Shown here: one piece after another, positions 38,812 through 48,715 of the stretch
How the letters are laid out: every line of letters begins with the position of its first letter
How positions within the stretch are numbered: the stretch's first letter is position 1
Assembly (NCBI GenBank): GCA_965205965.1
Contig: CBDBHT010000008.1
Span: forward strand, 558,001 to 622,000
Direction of reading: 5' to 3'
Origin: Bin55 sp965205965
GTDB lineage: Bacteria > Pseudomonadota > Gammaproteobacteria > Pseudomonadales > Azotimanducaceae
DNA length: 64,000 bases
The notes under the pieces: model-generated
What the model saw: the letters and a program-made list of their open reading frames with translations, nothing else
Told to the model about the DNA's origin: nothing
Databases searched by the model: none
Made by a program: the position numbers and the translations under genes

Positions 38812-40612
38812 AGTGTCTGTGCGAAAACCCTGACGATTCTATCAAAGCGTTGATTATTGCGGCATGGAAGGATATTTTGAGCTAAAATGCTGCGGGTGAA
38901 GATTGCCGTTGGAGGCGTTGAAATGGGCTTGTTTAGGGGTTTCAGGGGGGGGGTCGGTGCGAATCTTCGTCGGGAGGTCGGCGATCATGAGACGTTTCGA
39001 GCATGCCTTGCGGTTGGACGAGGTGCCGATCGGTGAGATCAAGATCAACGTGAAGTCCCGGGACGACATTCCGGCGTTGTTGTTGGGATTGCAGCATCTG
39101 TACGTGTCGTGTCGGGAGGAAGGGGAAGGGTTACTGGGTTGCCATGTGACCGCGGATCGGGATCCGGAAAACGGTCGGCCGGGGATGACGCTGTGGCGGG
39201 TTCTGGTGATGGCGGTTCTCAAGCAGGGTTTGGATTGCGACTACGACCGTCTGGGGGAGTTGGTGAACCATCACCAGGTGGGTACGGAAGATGCTGCAGC
39301 ATGGGTTTCTGGATGACTGGACGTACTCGGTGCGCACCTTGCAGGACAACGTGTCGCTGGTAACGCCGGCGTTGCTATAGGAGTTGAATACGCTGCTGGT
39401 GCGGGGGGAGGGTCATGCGGTGGCGGGAAAGTTCCCTGGCGCCGCCTTGGACGGTCGGGTTGACTCGTTCGTAGTGGAGACGGACGTGGATTGCTCGACG
39501 GACGTGAACCTGCTGTGGGATGCGATGCGGGTGTTGCTGACGGAGGTTTCGGTCTGTTGCGGATCGCATGGGGTGTCGGGATGGCGGCAGGGCTATCAAC
39601 GGGTGAGCTGCGCACGGTTGTGGCGTCAACGCCCGAAGGCGGTGGCGGCGTGGTTAACCCTGTGCGGCGATCTGACGGGGCGACTGGGCGTCACGCTGGA
39701 GGCCTTGGCAGGATTGCCGGAGGGCTCGGTGACGCCGGCGCAGCTGTCGCGATGGCACTGGTTTCACGCCTGCTCGGTGCGTTTGCAGGATCAGATCCGC
39801 CGTCGCGTGCTGGAGGGGGAGACGATCCCGCACGAGGAGAAGTTGTTCTCGCTGTTCGAGCCGCATACGCGCTGGATCATGAAGGGCAAGGCCGGCAAGC
39901 CGGTGGAGTTGGGGGTTCCCCTGACGGTGCTGGAAGATCAGCATCCGTTCATCCTGGGTTGGCACTTGCAGTGGCAGGGCGGCGACGTGGACATGGCCGT
40001 TCCGCTGGTGGCGGCGTGCCAGGCGCAGTATCCGGAATTGCGCGGCTGCAGTTTCGACCGGGGGTTCCACAGCCCCGCCAACCAACAGCAACTGGCCGCG
40101 ATGCTGGAGCACGTCGCGTTGCCCGCGAAGGGGCGCGGCACGGAGGCCAGTCGAAGCCCGGGAAAGTGAAGCATCATTCGTGGCGCGACGCCGGCAGCAT
40201 CCGGGCGTGGAATCGGCGATCCATGCATTGGAAAGCCATGGCTTGGACCGGGTGCGCACACATGGCCGGGCAGACTTCGAACGCACCGTGGGTATCTCGA
40301 TCCTCGCCGCCAACCTGCATCGGCTCGGACGGTTGCTGCAGCAACGGGCGGCGCGGCGGTCCCATCGCACGCACGCATCACCCTATCGTCTAGCGGCCTA
40401 GCCGCCCCCATCCTCTCAATATCCATCCTTCCCGCCCCTCGGGACGGACGCCGCACGCCCCGAAAGCGAGCAGGAGAACATCATCCGCACTTTTGGAGCC
40501 CCGATGGACCGATGACCCTTCGTACATCTCCTAAATCAACATGATCCCCTGAGCGACGGATACCATCAAGTGACTTAAACCCGTCGTAAAATGGGGTTTT
40601 CCCGCAGACACT
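38812..40612 (+). mobile_element. ISNCY-type element A, copy 2
   Basis: The ends are AGTGTCTGTGCGAAAAC and TTTTCCCGCAGACACT, as in copy 1. AGTT is duplicated at 38808-38811 and 40613-40616. Removing the element and one AGTT restores the IS630 sequence VDNYATHKHA exactly, which fixes the boundaries. Confidence 0.9.
38987..40401 (+). pseudogene. ISNCY-type transposase (copy 2), three breaks
   Basis: ATG 38987 follows a GGGAGG site. The frame is open to 39316, shifts near 39285, meets a stop TAG at 39377-39379 where copy 1 has CAG, and resumes from 39384 to 40169. A last shift near 40155 moves the C-terminus (RHPGVESAIHALESHGLDR, with the Glu) into another frame ending at 40401. The middle 261 residues are cleaner than in copy 1 and give the best view of the protein. 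Confidence 0.85.
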
Positions 40613-41369
40613 AGTTATCCACGATCAGGTGGATGTCCAGGTCCTCGGGAACATCCTTGTCGATGTAGCGGAGGAAGGCCAGATAGTCCTGATGCCGGTG
40701 GCGCGGCGTTTGCATGGGCTACGGATCCTGCCGGTGACGATGTCGAGTGCCGCAAACAGGGTCGTCGTGCCGTGGCGCACATAGTCATGGGTCATTCCTT
40801 GCGCGTAGCCCAAGCCCATGGGCAGCATCGGTTGGATGCGGTCCAGTGCTTGTATCTGCGTCTTTTCGTCTACGCACAGCACCACGGCCTTGTCCGGCGG
40901 ATTGAGGTACAAGCCGACGATGTCGCGGACCTTCTCGACAAAGCACGGGGCGTTGGACAGCTTGAACATGCGTTGCCGATGCGGTTGCACACCGAACAGG
41001 CCGAACCACCGTTGGACGGTGCTTTTCGACACGCCCGTTTGCGCCGCCATGGCCCGGACGCTGCTCATCGTGCAGTCTTTCGATCCCGTACTGCGCGTAG
41101 CGTTTGATCGCCATTTCATCACCGTGTTCTTGTTCAGTTGCAACCGCTCGGCGATGGCGGTGCCCGGCTCCCCGTCCGCGCAGCCGAGCACGGATCTGGG
41201 CGCGTTGTACCAACCGATGGAGCAAGGTGCGGGAGCAGGCCAAACTGCGCAAATCGGCACGTTGTTGTTCACCCAGGATGATCGGGGTCTGCGGGGCGGG
41301 GCATGATGTTATCCTTGGGTAGCTGTCATACCACATTAATATACTATCCATTTGCAGGACAGTACACTA

Positions 41370-41418
41370 GGGCGTGTTTACACTAAGTTGCCGATCATTT
41401 CGTATACCAAGGCTAAAT
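41370..41418 (-). mobile_element. IS5-type right-end fragment
   Basis: GGGCGTGTTTACACTAA followed by about 30 more bases is the reverse complement of the right end of the element at 1331-2185. It starts in the CTAG of the type B IS630 and is cut at 41418 by ISNCY element B. Confidence 0.75.
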
Positions 41419-42046
41419 AGTGTCTGGCAGGAAACTCTTTATGCTACGTAAAGTCCTTGAATCCAGGGTATTTTCAGGTTTTGAGGTTTGCGAAGAAGAG
41501 ACCGATTGGTTAGAATCTCAAGGGTTTTATGGTGTTTTTGGGGGATTTTCCCCCATCTTCGTGGAAAAAGGAGCGGTAGTCGGGCATGCGTGATTGGGAA
41601 CGAGGGAAGCAACAAATACGTCTTGGAGAGGTTCCGATTGAGAAGATCCAGTTGGATCTGAAGTCACGGGATGACATTCCGGTGGTGCTTCGGGGATTGC
41701 AGGCGGTGTACGGTGACCTGCGTATGCGGAAGCGGCTGTTCGAATGGTTGGAATCGGCACTGGGGTCGGATCGGGATCTGGGCAACGGGCGTCCGGGGAT
41801 GCCGTTGTGGTCGTTGTGGTCGATGCTGGTGTTGGCAGTGTTGAAGGAGGGTCTCAACTGCGACTGGGATCGCTTGCACGAGTTGGTGAACCAGCATGGG
41901 ACCCTTCGGGAGATGCTGGGGGGTTCCCGTTTTGGCGGGGAGCGGTACCACCGTCAAACGCTGATCGACAACGTCTCGCTGCTGAGGCCGGAGTTGCTTC
42001 GTGCGGTGGGGGAACTGGTGGTATCGACCGGACACAAGGTGATGCG
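41419..42046 (+). mobile_element. ISNCY-type element B, copy 2 (3' truncated)
   Basis: It starts AGTGTCTGGCAGGAAAC and is nearly identical to 19100 onward until about 42046, where it breaks off at GTGATGCGA. The N-terminal transposase frame begins at ATG 41586 and stays open to the break, with a small in-frame duplication (SLWSLWS) near 41810-41825. No 3' end or inverted repeat remains. Confidence 0.8.
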
Positions 42047-42058
42047 AGGAGGTTGATT

Positions 42059-42259
42059 ATGGCAGGAAAACGTGATAATGACTCCACCGAGGAACGGTTC
42101 ACTGATCCGATATTCGTTGGTATCGTGCGAGATAAATACGGTCGCATCAAGGGCAATCCATCGCAAAAAGAGCTAGAAGCTGAGAAGAAAATGATCGAGG
42201 TCGAAAAGCGGTTTGAAGAAATCGGCATCTTTAGTTTCGAAGATGAACATAAGGAATGA
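42059..42259 (+). CDS. Small hypothetical protein at an IS junction
   Basis: A 66-residue frame starts at ATG 42059 with an excellent AGGAGG site six bases upstream. The site lies exactly where the truncated ISNCY element ends. The protein is strongly charged (MAGKRDNDSTEERFTDPIF at the start, then KELEAEKKMIEVEKRFEE, probably a helix). I do not recognise a family. Its base composition matches the housekeeping genes rather than the IS. It lies 137 bases ahead of folC on the same strand, where other Gammaproteobacteria have accD. Confidence 0.55.
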   Translation: MAGKRDNDSTEERFTDPIFVGIVRDKYGRIKGNPSQKELEAEKKMIEVEKRFEEIGIFSFEDEHKE

Positions 42260-42396
42260 ACCTCATGACGCAACACGACGTTTTATGGTAGGTAGTATGG
42301 GTAATAGACACGATGATTTCATTCTGTATTATCAACGTATTGTTTTGGTATCAAATCTACAAGTGAATTTACTACGTCAGACGATTAGCGATTTGG

Positions 42397-43659
42397 ATGA
42401 ACAAAGACAAGAGTCTGGACTTCTGGTTACACGAGATAGCTGATAAGCGACGCTCAAGTATCGTCGAGGGATTTCGCCAGGCGAAAAACATCGCTTGTCG
42501 ACTAGGCATACTTCCACCTGCTCGAAAAACTGTCGTTATCGGAGGGACCAATGGGAAGGGATCTACAGTAGTTCTTCTTGAAAAGCTGCTACTCAACGAA
42601 GGGCTTTCAGTGGGAACAACTCTTTCACCACACGTTCATGCTTTCAACGAACGCATTCGAATTAATGGGCAAGATTGTACTGACCGTCTCATTGCAAACG
42701 CGCTTTGTCAAGTTGCTAGCTGCGTTGCAGAGAACGAGCAAATTTCGTACTTTGATTATACCACTCTTGCAGCACTATTTATGTTTAAAGAAGAATCAGT
42801 ACAAGTTGCGATTCTGGAAGTAGGTCTCGGAGGGCGGTACGATGCTGCAAACGTCGTAGACTGCGATATTGCTTCAATTACATCTATCGGGATGGATCAT
42901 CAATCTATTTTAGGTGAAGACCGAAATTCCATTGGAGCAGAGAAAATTGAAATATGTCGACGTCACAAACCGTTAGTATTTGGAGATACATCAATCCCAA
43001 AGTCCGTGTTAAATCGAATTAAAAAACTTGATGTTGGAGTTTTTAGGAATAGTTATGACTTCAACGAAAGGGTGAATACCGACGCAACTTGGAATGTCGA
43101 GGTGCGTATTAAAAACGAAAAGAAAACATTTCGATTGCCAGTACCGCCGATAGTCGATCGACATAACGCATCTACTGCCATTCAAATTGCAGCATTGGCT
43201 TGGCCGAATCTTTCGGAAAATGCGATTAGGTCAGCGTTGTCAGTATCTCTTCCAGGTCGTTTTGAGATTGTTCACTTTAACAAGCGGCAGTGGATTCTTG
43301 ATGTTGCTCATAATACTGATGGTATATATTTTTTATGCAGACGTATTTATGAAACGTTTGGTGGCAGGTTGTTCCATTGTATATTTGGTGCTAACTGTGA
43401 TAAGGAGATTATCTGTATGATTAAACAGTTGAAAGTGCATACTGAGAGTCTTGTCGTAACTGATGTGTATGGAGATAAGAGCATGGATGCTGTTTCGGTA
43501 ATAGAATTGCTAGGTACTGAAAGATCGGTAAAAATCGTTCCTGAACTGGAGGATGCGATAGATTTAGTATGTCGTAGTAGTACATTTGATGATATACACT
43601 GTATTGTAGGTTCTTTTGACTTGATTGCTCGAGCTCGTGGATTCATAGCTGGTCACTGA
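42397..43659 (+). CDS. folC: Dihydrofolate synthase/folylpolyglutamate synthase FolC
   Basis: FolC adds glutamate to dihydropteroate and extends the polyglutamate tail of folates using ATP. The 420-residue protein has the P-loop GGTNGKGST at about residues 49-57, then LSPHVHAFNERIRING, the ILEVGLGGRYDAANVV box and TSIGMDHQSILG. The C-terminal ligase domain has WILDVAHNTDGIYF. It is the first recognisable gene of the folC-dedD-cvpA-purF operon. The neighbour accD is absent, replaced by IS remnants. Confidence 0.95.
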   Translation: MNKDKSLDFWLHEIADKRRSSIVEGFRQAKNIACRLGILPPARKTVVIGGTNGKGSTVVLLEKLLLNEGLSVGTTLSPHVHAFNERIRINGQDCTDRLIANALCQVASCVAENEQISYFDYTTLAALFMFKEESVQVAILEVGLGGRYDAANVVDCDIASITSIGMDHQSILGEDRNSIGAEKIEICRRHKPLVFGDTSIPKSVLNRIKKLDVGVFRNSYDFNERVNTDATWNVEVRIKNEKKTFRLPVPPIVDRHNASTAIQIAALAWPNLSENAIRSALSVSLPGRFEIVHFNKRQWILDVAHNTDGIYFLCRRIYETFGGRLFHCIFGANCDKEIICMIKQLKVHTESLVVTDVYGDKSMDAVSVIELLGTERSVKIVPELEDAIDLVCRSSTFDDIHCIVGSFDLIARARGFIAGH

Positions 43660-43660
43660 G

Positions 43661-44185
43661 ATGCAAGAGAGAACCCGCAATCGAATTATTGGTTTTATTT
43701 TTTTGGGTGCGTTAGCATTACTCACTATTCCAATGCTTTTCGATAAGGTGGATATTGATCAGGTTGTTATTGCGCCGCTTGAACGCGAACCGCTGGAAAG
43801 CATGTTCCGACCAGCACCACTGCCAGATATAGAACCCGCTTTGAATGCACGAGAAGAAATTGTAAACAAAATTGATAAAGACGGTTTTTTGATTGATTCG
43901 GAGTCGCGAGTTGGAGAACCGGTCCTATCAGAGGATGACGAGACAGCGAAACTTTGGGCGATTCAACTAGGTAGCTTTAGATCGGAGAAAAATGCTGTAA
44001 CTCTCCGAAACCAGATGCTAGATGAAGAATACAAGGCTTGGTTGTCTCATGTGAAAGTTAACGGTGTCATTACTATCCGCGTTGTAATGGGCCCCATAAC
44101 TGTGAGAGAAAGCGCAGTTAGCCTTCGAGATGAGCTTAGTGCAAAATACGGACTGCAACCGATCGTGGTCAGCTATCACCATTGA
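43661..44185 (+). CDS. dedD: SPOR-domain cell-division protein (DedD-like)
   Basis: This 174-residue protein has one N-terminal membrane helix (about residues 8-25), a linker and a C-terminal SPOR domain (about 100-172, starting LWAIQLGSFRSEKNAVTL). SPOR domains bind denuded peptidoglycan at the division septum. Its position between folC and cvpA is that of E. coli dedD. The ATG is two bases after the folC stop, so the genes are translationally close. The identification rests on topology and synteny. Confidence 0.88.
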   Translation: MQERTRNRIIGFIFLGALALLTIPMLFDKVDIDQVVIAPLEREPLESMFRPAPLPDIEPALNAREEIVNKIDKDGFLIDSESRVGEPVLSEDDETAKLWAIQLGSFRSEKNAVTLRNQMLDEEYKAWLSHVKVNGVITIRVVMGPITVRESAVSLRDELSAKYGLQPIVVSYHH

Positions 44186-44733
44186 GCTCATTTAACGCGT
44201 TCGACTACGTAGTACTAACCGTGATTTTGTTATCCACGTTCCACGGATCATGGAATGGCTTTGTTCATTCGGTTGTTTCTGCGCTTACATGGATTGCTGC
44301 GCTTATTTTAGGTTTTGCATTTGCCCCGACTCTCGCGACATACATACCGTTGCCTAGCTCCGACTCTTCGGATTCGACTTTGCCACATTTTGTCCCCACT
44401 TGGATCTCTTTCGGTTTGATCTATATCTTAGTTTTCGTGCTAGGATCGCTTATATATCATCGGATGTCAAAATTTGTTGAAAAGGTTGGCCTCACTTTCG
44501 CAGATCGCTCATTGGGTTTGTCATTTGGTGCACTACGAGGATTTGTTCTGGTCTCGGCACTTATGTTGATGTTTGAATCTAGTTGGGAAAATAATGGCTG
44601 GTGGGAAGAATCCGTATCTGCAACTTTTTTCAGAAAGAATAAAAAAGATATTGATGGCATTTTTGATTACACCACCGATGTGGTAGAAGATGCCATTTCA
44701 GGTGAGTCTGGTTTTCAACTATCTGAGGAATGA
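44182..44733 (+). CDS. cvpA: Colicin V production protein CvpA
   Basis: CvpA is a small inner-membrane protein needed for colicin V export and for envelope integrity. The 183-residue protein has four hydrophobic segments, with the family opening FDYVVLTVILLSTFHGSWNG and the later RSLGLSFGALRGFVLV. The start is TTG 44182, overlapping the dedD stop (TTGA). No in-frame ATG upstream fits. purF follows within ten bases, as usual. Confidence 0.9.
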   Translation: MSSFNAFDYVVLTVILLSTFHGSWNGFVHSVVSALTWIAALILGFAFAPTLATYIPLPSSDSSDSTLPHFVPTWISFGLIYILVFVLGSLIYHRMSKFVEKVGLTFADRSLGLSFGALRGFVLVSALMLMFESSWENNGWWEESVSATFFRKNKKDIDGIFDYTTDVVEDAISGESGFQLSEE

Positions 44734-44742
44734 GATAGTTTC

Positions 44743-46269
44743 GTGTGTGGCGTAGTTGGAGTAGTTAGTCAGGGGGGGGCTGTCAATCAGGTGCTTTATG
44801 ACGCGTTACTTGTACTTCAGCATCGTGGACAGGATTCCGCGGGTATTGTTACGGTGGATGGTGAACGGCTGAATATGCGTAAGGCTAACGGATTAGTAAG
44901 TCAGGTGTTCGAAGCGCGACATATGCAGCGCCTGTACGGTCAAATGGGGATTGGTCACGTGCGATATCCCACCGCCGGTACTGCAAGTTCCGCGGAAGCA
45001 CAGCCGATGTTTGTGAACTCTCCATACGGAATCAGCTTGGCCCATAACGGCAATCTGATAAATGCTGACGAGTTAAAGCGGGATCTGTTCTTGACTGATT
45101 TACGCCACGTGAACACCCGGTCCGACTCTGAGATATTACTGAACATATTCGCCCATGAGCTGCAGAAACAGCATGCTCATTCGGTTGGGCCAGAACATGT
45201 ATTTACAGCGGTACAAGCAGTTCATGCACGATGTCGAGGCGCGTACGCGGCTGTCGCGATGATTCGAGGCGGGGGTATCGTTGGTTTTCGCGATCCTCAC
45301 GGAATTCGGCCACTGATAGTTGGAGAACGTGAAACGCGAATGGGACGAGAATTCATGATTGCAAGTGAAAGTGCGGCTCTGGAGGTTCAGAAATTTCGAA
45401 TAGTGCGAGATGTATATCCTGGTGAGGCGATTTACATCAATGCAGAAGGACAAGATTTCTCACAGCAATGTGCTGTAGCGCATAACCTTTCACCTTGCAT
45501 ATTTGAGTATGTTTACTTAGCCCGCCCTGATTCAATCATGGACAACATATCGGTTTATAAAGCTAGGTTGCGGATGGGCGAGAAGCTGGCAGATAGGTTT
45601 TTGGATATCTATTCGCAACGTCATCACGATATTGACGTTGTGGTTCCCATTCCGGAGACTAGTCGCACGGCCGCGATTCCTGTCGCATATAAGCTGGACG
45701 TGAAATATCGCGAGGCTTTCGTGAAGAACCGATACGTAGGACGTACGTTCATTATGCCTGAGCAGCAAATGCGTCAGAAGTCCGTTCGTCAGAAATTAAA
45801 TGCTATTCGGTTGGAACTGCAGGGTAAAAACGTTTTATTGGTTGAGGATTCAATCGTGCGGGGGACAACGACACGGGAAATAGTTCAGCAAGCTCGCGAT
45901 GCTGGAGCCCAGAAAGTGTACTTAGCTGTCGCTGCTCCATCGGTAAGATATCCCAATGTGTACGGAATAGATATGCCAACACGATCCGAATTTGTTGCAA
46001 CTGGGCGAACGGAAGAACAAATAGCAGAATTTATCGGAGCTGACGAAGTCGTTTATCAAAGACTTGAAGATTTGGTGGACGCGGTAGGTGAAGGAAACCG
46101 CGGCATTAAACAATTTGATTGCAGCGTATTTGATGGTCATTACGTCACGGAAGATGTATCCAAAGCATACTTGGATCGTTTGTCCGTGAGTCGCAGTGAC
46201 AAAGCGAAGCAGTTAGAACTCGATCTGTTCAACGGAGAGTCAGTCATAGACATACACAATCAACGATGA
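44743..46269 (+). CDS. purF: Amidophosphoribosyltransferase PurF
   Basis: PurF makes phosphoribosylamine from PRPP and glutamine, the first committed step of purine synthesis. The start is GTG 44743, giving MCGVVGVV; Cys2 becomes the N-terminal nucleophile of the glutaminase domain after Met removal. The glutaminase half has LQHRGQDSAGI and GHVRYPTAG. The PRPP-binding loop is VLLVEDSIVRGTTTREI in the C-terminal half. At 508 residues it is full length. The stop overlaps the next gene by four bases (ATGA). Confidence 0.96.
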   Translation: MCGVVGVVSQGGAVNQVLYDALLVLQHRGQDSAGIVTVDGERLNMRKANGLVSQVFEARHMQRLYGQMGIGHVRYPTAGTASSAEAQPMFVNSPYGISLAHNGNLINADELKRDLFLTDLRHVNTRSDSEILLNIFAHELQKQHAHSVGPEHVFTAVQAVHARCRGAYAAVAMIRGGGIVGFRDPHGIRPLIVGERETRMGREFMIASESAALEVQKFRIVRDVYPGEAIYINAEGQDFSQQCAVAHNLSPCIFEYVYLARPDSIMDNISVYKARLRMGEKLADRFLDIYSQRHHDIDVVVPIPETSRTAAIPVAYKLDVKYREAFVKNRYVGRTFIMPEQQMRQKSVRQKLNAIRLELQGKNVLLVEDSIVRGTTTREIVQQARDAGAQKVYLAVAAPSVRYPNVYGIDMPTRSEFVATGRTEEQIAEFIGADEVVYQRLEDLVDAVGEGNRGIKQFDCSVFDGHYVTEDVSKAYLDRLSVSRSDKAKQLELDLFNGESVIDIHNQR

Positions 46270-46697
46270 TTAAACATAAATCACCATGTATAGGCATTTG
46301 TTCCACTACATTCGGTGATCTTGTTTGTCGGGGTTGTAAGCGTTTCTCACACGAAATAACGGGCTGGAACGGTTATACGGAAGACCAGAAGCGCATGGTT
46401 TGGCAACGCTTGAACCGTATACGAGATGAAAGCGTCAGGGTGTATCTACGAGTTACTCATCCTGACCAGCTTCGAGCAACTGCATATACAATCGTTGACG
46501 TATCCGATCAGTCCTTGGAGTATCTTGCACTTGAGGTACTTCGCCGAACTTCGATAGACCCTATCGATGCAGGTCTGCAGGCGACGATTACGCATTCGGC
46601 CAAGCCCCGGGACGAGTTATTAAACGCTATCGAACAGGAATTCTATTTGCGATCAAGTGCGTTTTATGAACATAGTTTCCGCGCATTGGTGCGTTGA
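46266..46697 (+). CDS. DUF1289 family protein
   Basis: The 143-residue protein opens with the cysteine pattern of DUF1289: Cys8, Cys12, Cys21 and Cys24 in PCIGICSTTFGDLVCRGCKR. The tryptophan-containing segment that follows (about 34-48) is typical too. The domain is probably a small metal-binding unit of unknown function. The remaining about 85 residues are longer than the shortest family members and I do not recognise them. It overlaps purF by four bases and is directly followed by miaE, so it is part of the operon. Confidence 0.85.
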   Translation: MIKHKSPCIGICSTTFGDLVCRGCKRFSHEITGWNGYTEDQKRMVWQRLNRIRDESVRVYLRVTHPDQLRATAYTIVDVSDQSLEYLALEVLRRTSIDPIDAGLQATITHSAKPRDELLNAIEQEFYLRSSAFYEHSFRALVR

Positions 46698-46698
46698 T

Positions 46699-47295
46699 TT
46701 GTACGCAATTGAGGATTTTCTGGGGTGTCCCACCCCTGATCAGTGGTGCCAAGCGATGTCGGAGGATGAAGAAACGTTACTCATTGATCATGCAAACTGC
46801 GAAAAGAAAGCCGCGAGCACGGCATTATCACTACTACACAGGTATACCAAATTCTCAGAACTACTTGGTCGTATTTCTAAAGTTGCCCGAGAAGAATTAA
46901 GACACTTTGAACAAGTAGTCGCGCTGATGAAGAATCGGAAGGTTGTCTACCGGTCCCTATCAGCGAGCAGATATGCCAGTGGATTGCATGGGCTCGTGCG
47001 TCACTATGAACCCGCAAAACTTATCGATTCGTTGATCGTAGCAGCATTCATCGAAGCTCGCAGCTGCGAACGTTTTGGATTACTTAGAAATATCGTCAGT
47101 CCAGATATTGGTACTTTGTATTCAAGGCTTTTTGACGCCGAGTCGAGACACTTTTGTTTATATCTGGAACTTGCTCATAATTTTGCTGATGAAAAAGAGA
47201 TCCTTGAACGGTGCCAAGTGTTCCGTGAGCGTGAAGCACATCTCATTACCGAGTGCGATCCAATCTTACGTTTCCACAGTGGAATGCCATGTTGA
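46699..47295 (+). CDS. miaE: tRNA-(ms2io6A37) hydroxylase MiaE
   Basis: MiaE is a non-haem di-iron enzyme that hydroxylates the isopentenyl group of ms2i6A at position 37 of tRNAs reading UNN codons. The ferritin-like iron ligands are visible as DHANCEKKAAS, REELRHFEQV, EARSCERF and ESRHFCLYLE. The family opening is near DLYAIEDFLGCPTPDQW. I favour TTG 46699, just after the DUF1289 stop. The frame is open upstream to ATG 46657, but that would overlap DUF1289 by 41 bases. It is the last gene of the operon before an IS5 element at 47372. Confidence 0.9.
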   Translation: MYAIEDFLGCPTPDQWCQAMSEDEETLLIDHANCEKKAASTALSLLHRYTKFSELLGRISKVAREELRHFEQVVALMKNRKVVYRSLSASRYASGLHGLVRHYEPAKLIDSLIVAAFIEARSCERFGLLRNIVSPDIGTLYSRLFDAESRHFCLYLELAHNFADEKEILERCQVFREREAHLITECDPILRFHSGMPC

Positions 47296-47371
47296 TCATA
47301 CGTTGAAGATTTGTTATGAGTTTTGAAAAGAACGTGGCTAGTTTCCTTAGAAGGAGCAACCATTTGTACTA

Positions 47372-47817
47372 GGGCGTGTTGACGCTATCTTGTTGTATGA
47401 TTCTGATCTGGATCACTCGACAATGAGGTCGGCATACAACTTATGGAAGAGCAATTTAACGAGATACAGGACTGGTTACCGAAGCCCCGGGGCAACGTTC
47501 GATGGGGTCACCGGCGGGTACTGAACGCTATTCCATACGCGTTCTGAACCACGGTTGCCCTTGGCGCAGCCTGCCTGCGTGTGCGTGTTATGGGCGTTGG
47601 AGAACACGGGTGTACGTGCAGATGAAGCACTAGGCGGAGCGTGGGGTGCTGCTGGTGGCGGTGTTCGGAGAACGTTTGCGGCGATCCGCGACGACGAGGG
47701 GTCTGGTCGCCTCGGACACCGAGATGGCGATGCTGGACAGCACCTCGGTGAAGGTGCATGCGAATGGGACGGGCAGTCTAAAAAACGGTCCAGAAACGTA
47801 TCGGCCGCTCGCGCGGG
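47372..47817 (+). mobile_element. IS5-family (IS427-like) element, copy 3, 5' half
   Basis: The left end GGGCGTGTTGACGC in a CTAG context matches 1331. The transposase start codon is mutated (ATA instead of ATG) and the frame is broken by several indels, for example after LPACV. The HANGTGSLKNGPE region has six rather than eight A residues. It is truncated at 47817 by an inverted DruA/IS4 fragment. Confidence 0.8.
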
Positions 47818-48557
47818 CAATGGCATTCGTTTAGTGAATTTTGCCATTCGGTTAAGGATTCGGTCTTGGGCCTTGGTTATCCGCTGATTTTTTATTCCGT
47901 TAGCGAGTTGCCGGTGCCGGTGCTCCCCTTCTTCGCTGCCACTTTCCGACCGGTTTTCGGGATCGCCGTTCATAGGACCTACCCGGACGGAGCCGTTGCC
48001 GACATCGTACGATTTCGCCGACCATACGAGTTACGGTTTCCCGGAGGACGGATGCATGCTGAAGTAGCAATCTCTCGATGTTGGCCGCCACCGCCGCAAG
48101 TCCGTGCTTGAAATTCGTCTGCATCAGCGGCTTGCCGTCGTTCGGAAGCCCCCTGTTCAAATGATCCTCGCCATGGTTGGCGAACAGCCGGGTCATGGCA
48201 ATGAGGGTGAAGCATGCATACAACTCCTGTTTCACTCCCCGCTCGCTTTGCCCATGAAAGTCCTCAACCTCCATCAGCCGTTTGGATACCTTGTACAGTT
48301 CCTCGATGCCCCATCTCGCGTGATACAGATCCGACAGTTGGTCGATGGAATACGGGTCCCGGTCCAGCAGCAGGGTCGTGCCCAGGATGAAGACGGTATC
48401 GCCCACGGCATATTGCACCAGCCGCAAGCGGTGCGGGCCGAATGCGGCTCCGGGGTTCCTTCGGCGTAGTCGGGTCAGCGTGCGTTGGAGGGGAACGACC
48501 TCGATGACCGTATCCCGGCGGCTGCCGTGGATGAAGCGGTCGACATCGATGATGCCG
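47818..48557 (-). mobile_element. DruA/IS4 element, 3' part in reverse
   Basis: Read on the minus strand this is the end of the element, from DVDRFIHGSRRDT to the stop at 47900, then the terminal repeat ending CGAATGCCATTG. It keeps the catalytic YHARWGIEELYKVSK (Glu, with Tyr, Arg and Lys spaced as in IS4). An extra codon (TTLLLDRD) and a truncated ADIVR region mark small changes. The 5' side is cut by IS256 at 48558. Confidence 0.8.
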
Positions 48558-48648
48558 GTTGTGTATAAATTTATCTGCAAAAACGCAGAACGGGCTGTAA
48601 CGACAGACGAATGGTTAGAACCTGATGTTTTATCGGGAATGTGGAGAT

Positions 48649-48674
48649 GCCTGGACGCAATCCCGCGTCCAGGC
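48649..48674 (+). terminator. Leader hairpin of IS256 copy 2
   Basis: The same 10-base arms as in copy 1 (GCCTGGACGC and GCGTCCAGGC) flank a different six-base loop, AATCCC. Conserved arms with a changed loop suggest the stem is under selection. Confidence 0.55.
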
Positions 48675-48715
48675 GCGAATCATTCATTACACAATTTATC
48701 GAAAAGGAGCAAGAA

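Larger units (their letters stand above)
38512..41336 (-). pseudogene. IS630 type B transposase, interrupted
   Basis: Reading from about 41336 (MWYDSYPRITSC), the helix-turn-helix half runs through several frames. The DDE core follows with AVVLCVDEKTQIQALDR (first Asp) and HLIVDNYATHKHATVKAW (second Asp). The second Asp motif is cut between N and Y by the ISNCY element (40613-40616 and 38808-38811 are the AGTT duplication). The last part, YASWLNQVERRFGIITQQA with the Glu, ends at 38512. Further small indels in the N-terminal half mean it was not intact before the insertion or has decayed since. Confidence 0.85.
38507..41369 (-). mobile_element. IS630-family element (type B), split by ISNCY A
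   Basis: The left end is CTAGTGTCATGTCCCGGAAA and the right end, read inward, is CTAGTGTACTGTCCTGCAAA. The element is interrupted by an ISNCY-type element at 38812-40612. At its right CTAG an IS5-type end begins at 41370. Confidence 0.85.

Noticed and set aside
42288..42443. 51-codon frame ahead of and overlapping folC
   Set aside because: It overlaps the start of folC by 47 bases in another frame, has no clear ribosome site and no recognisable family.
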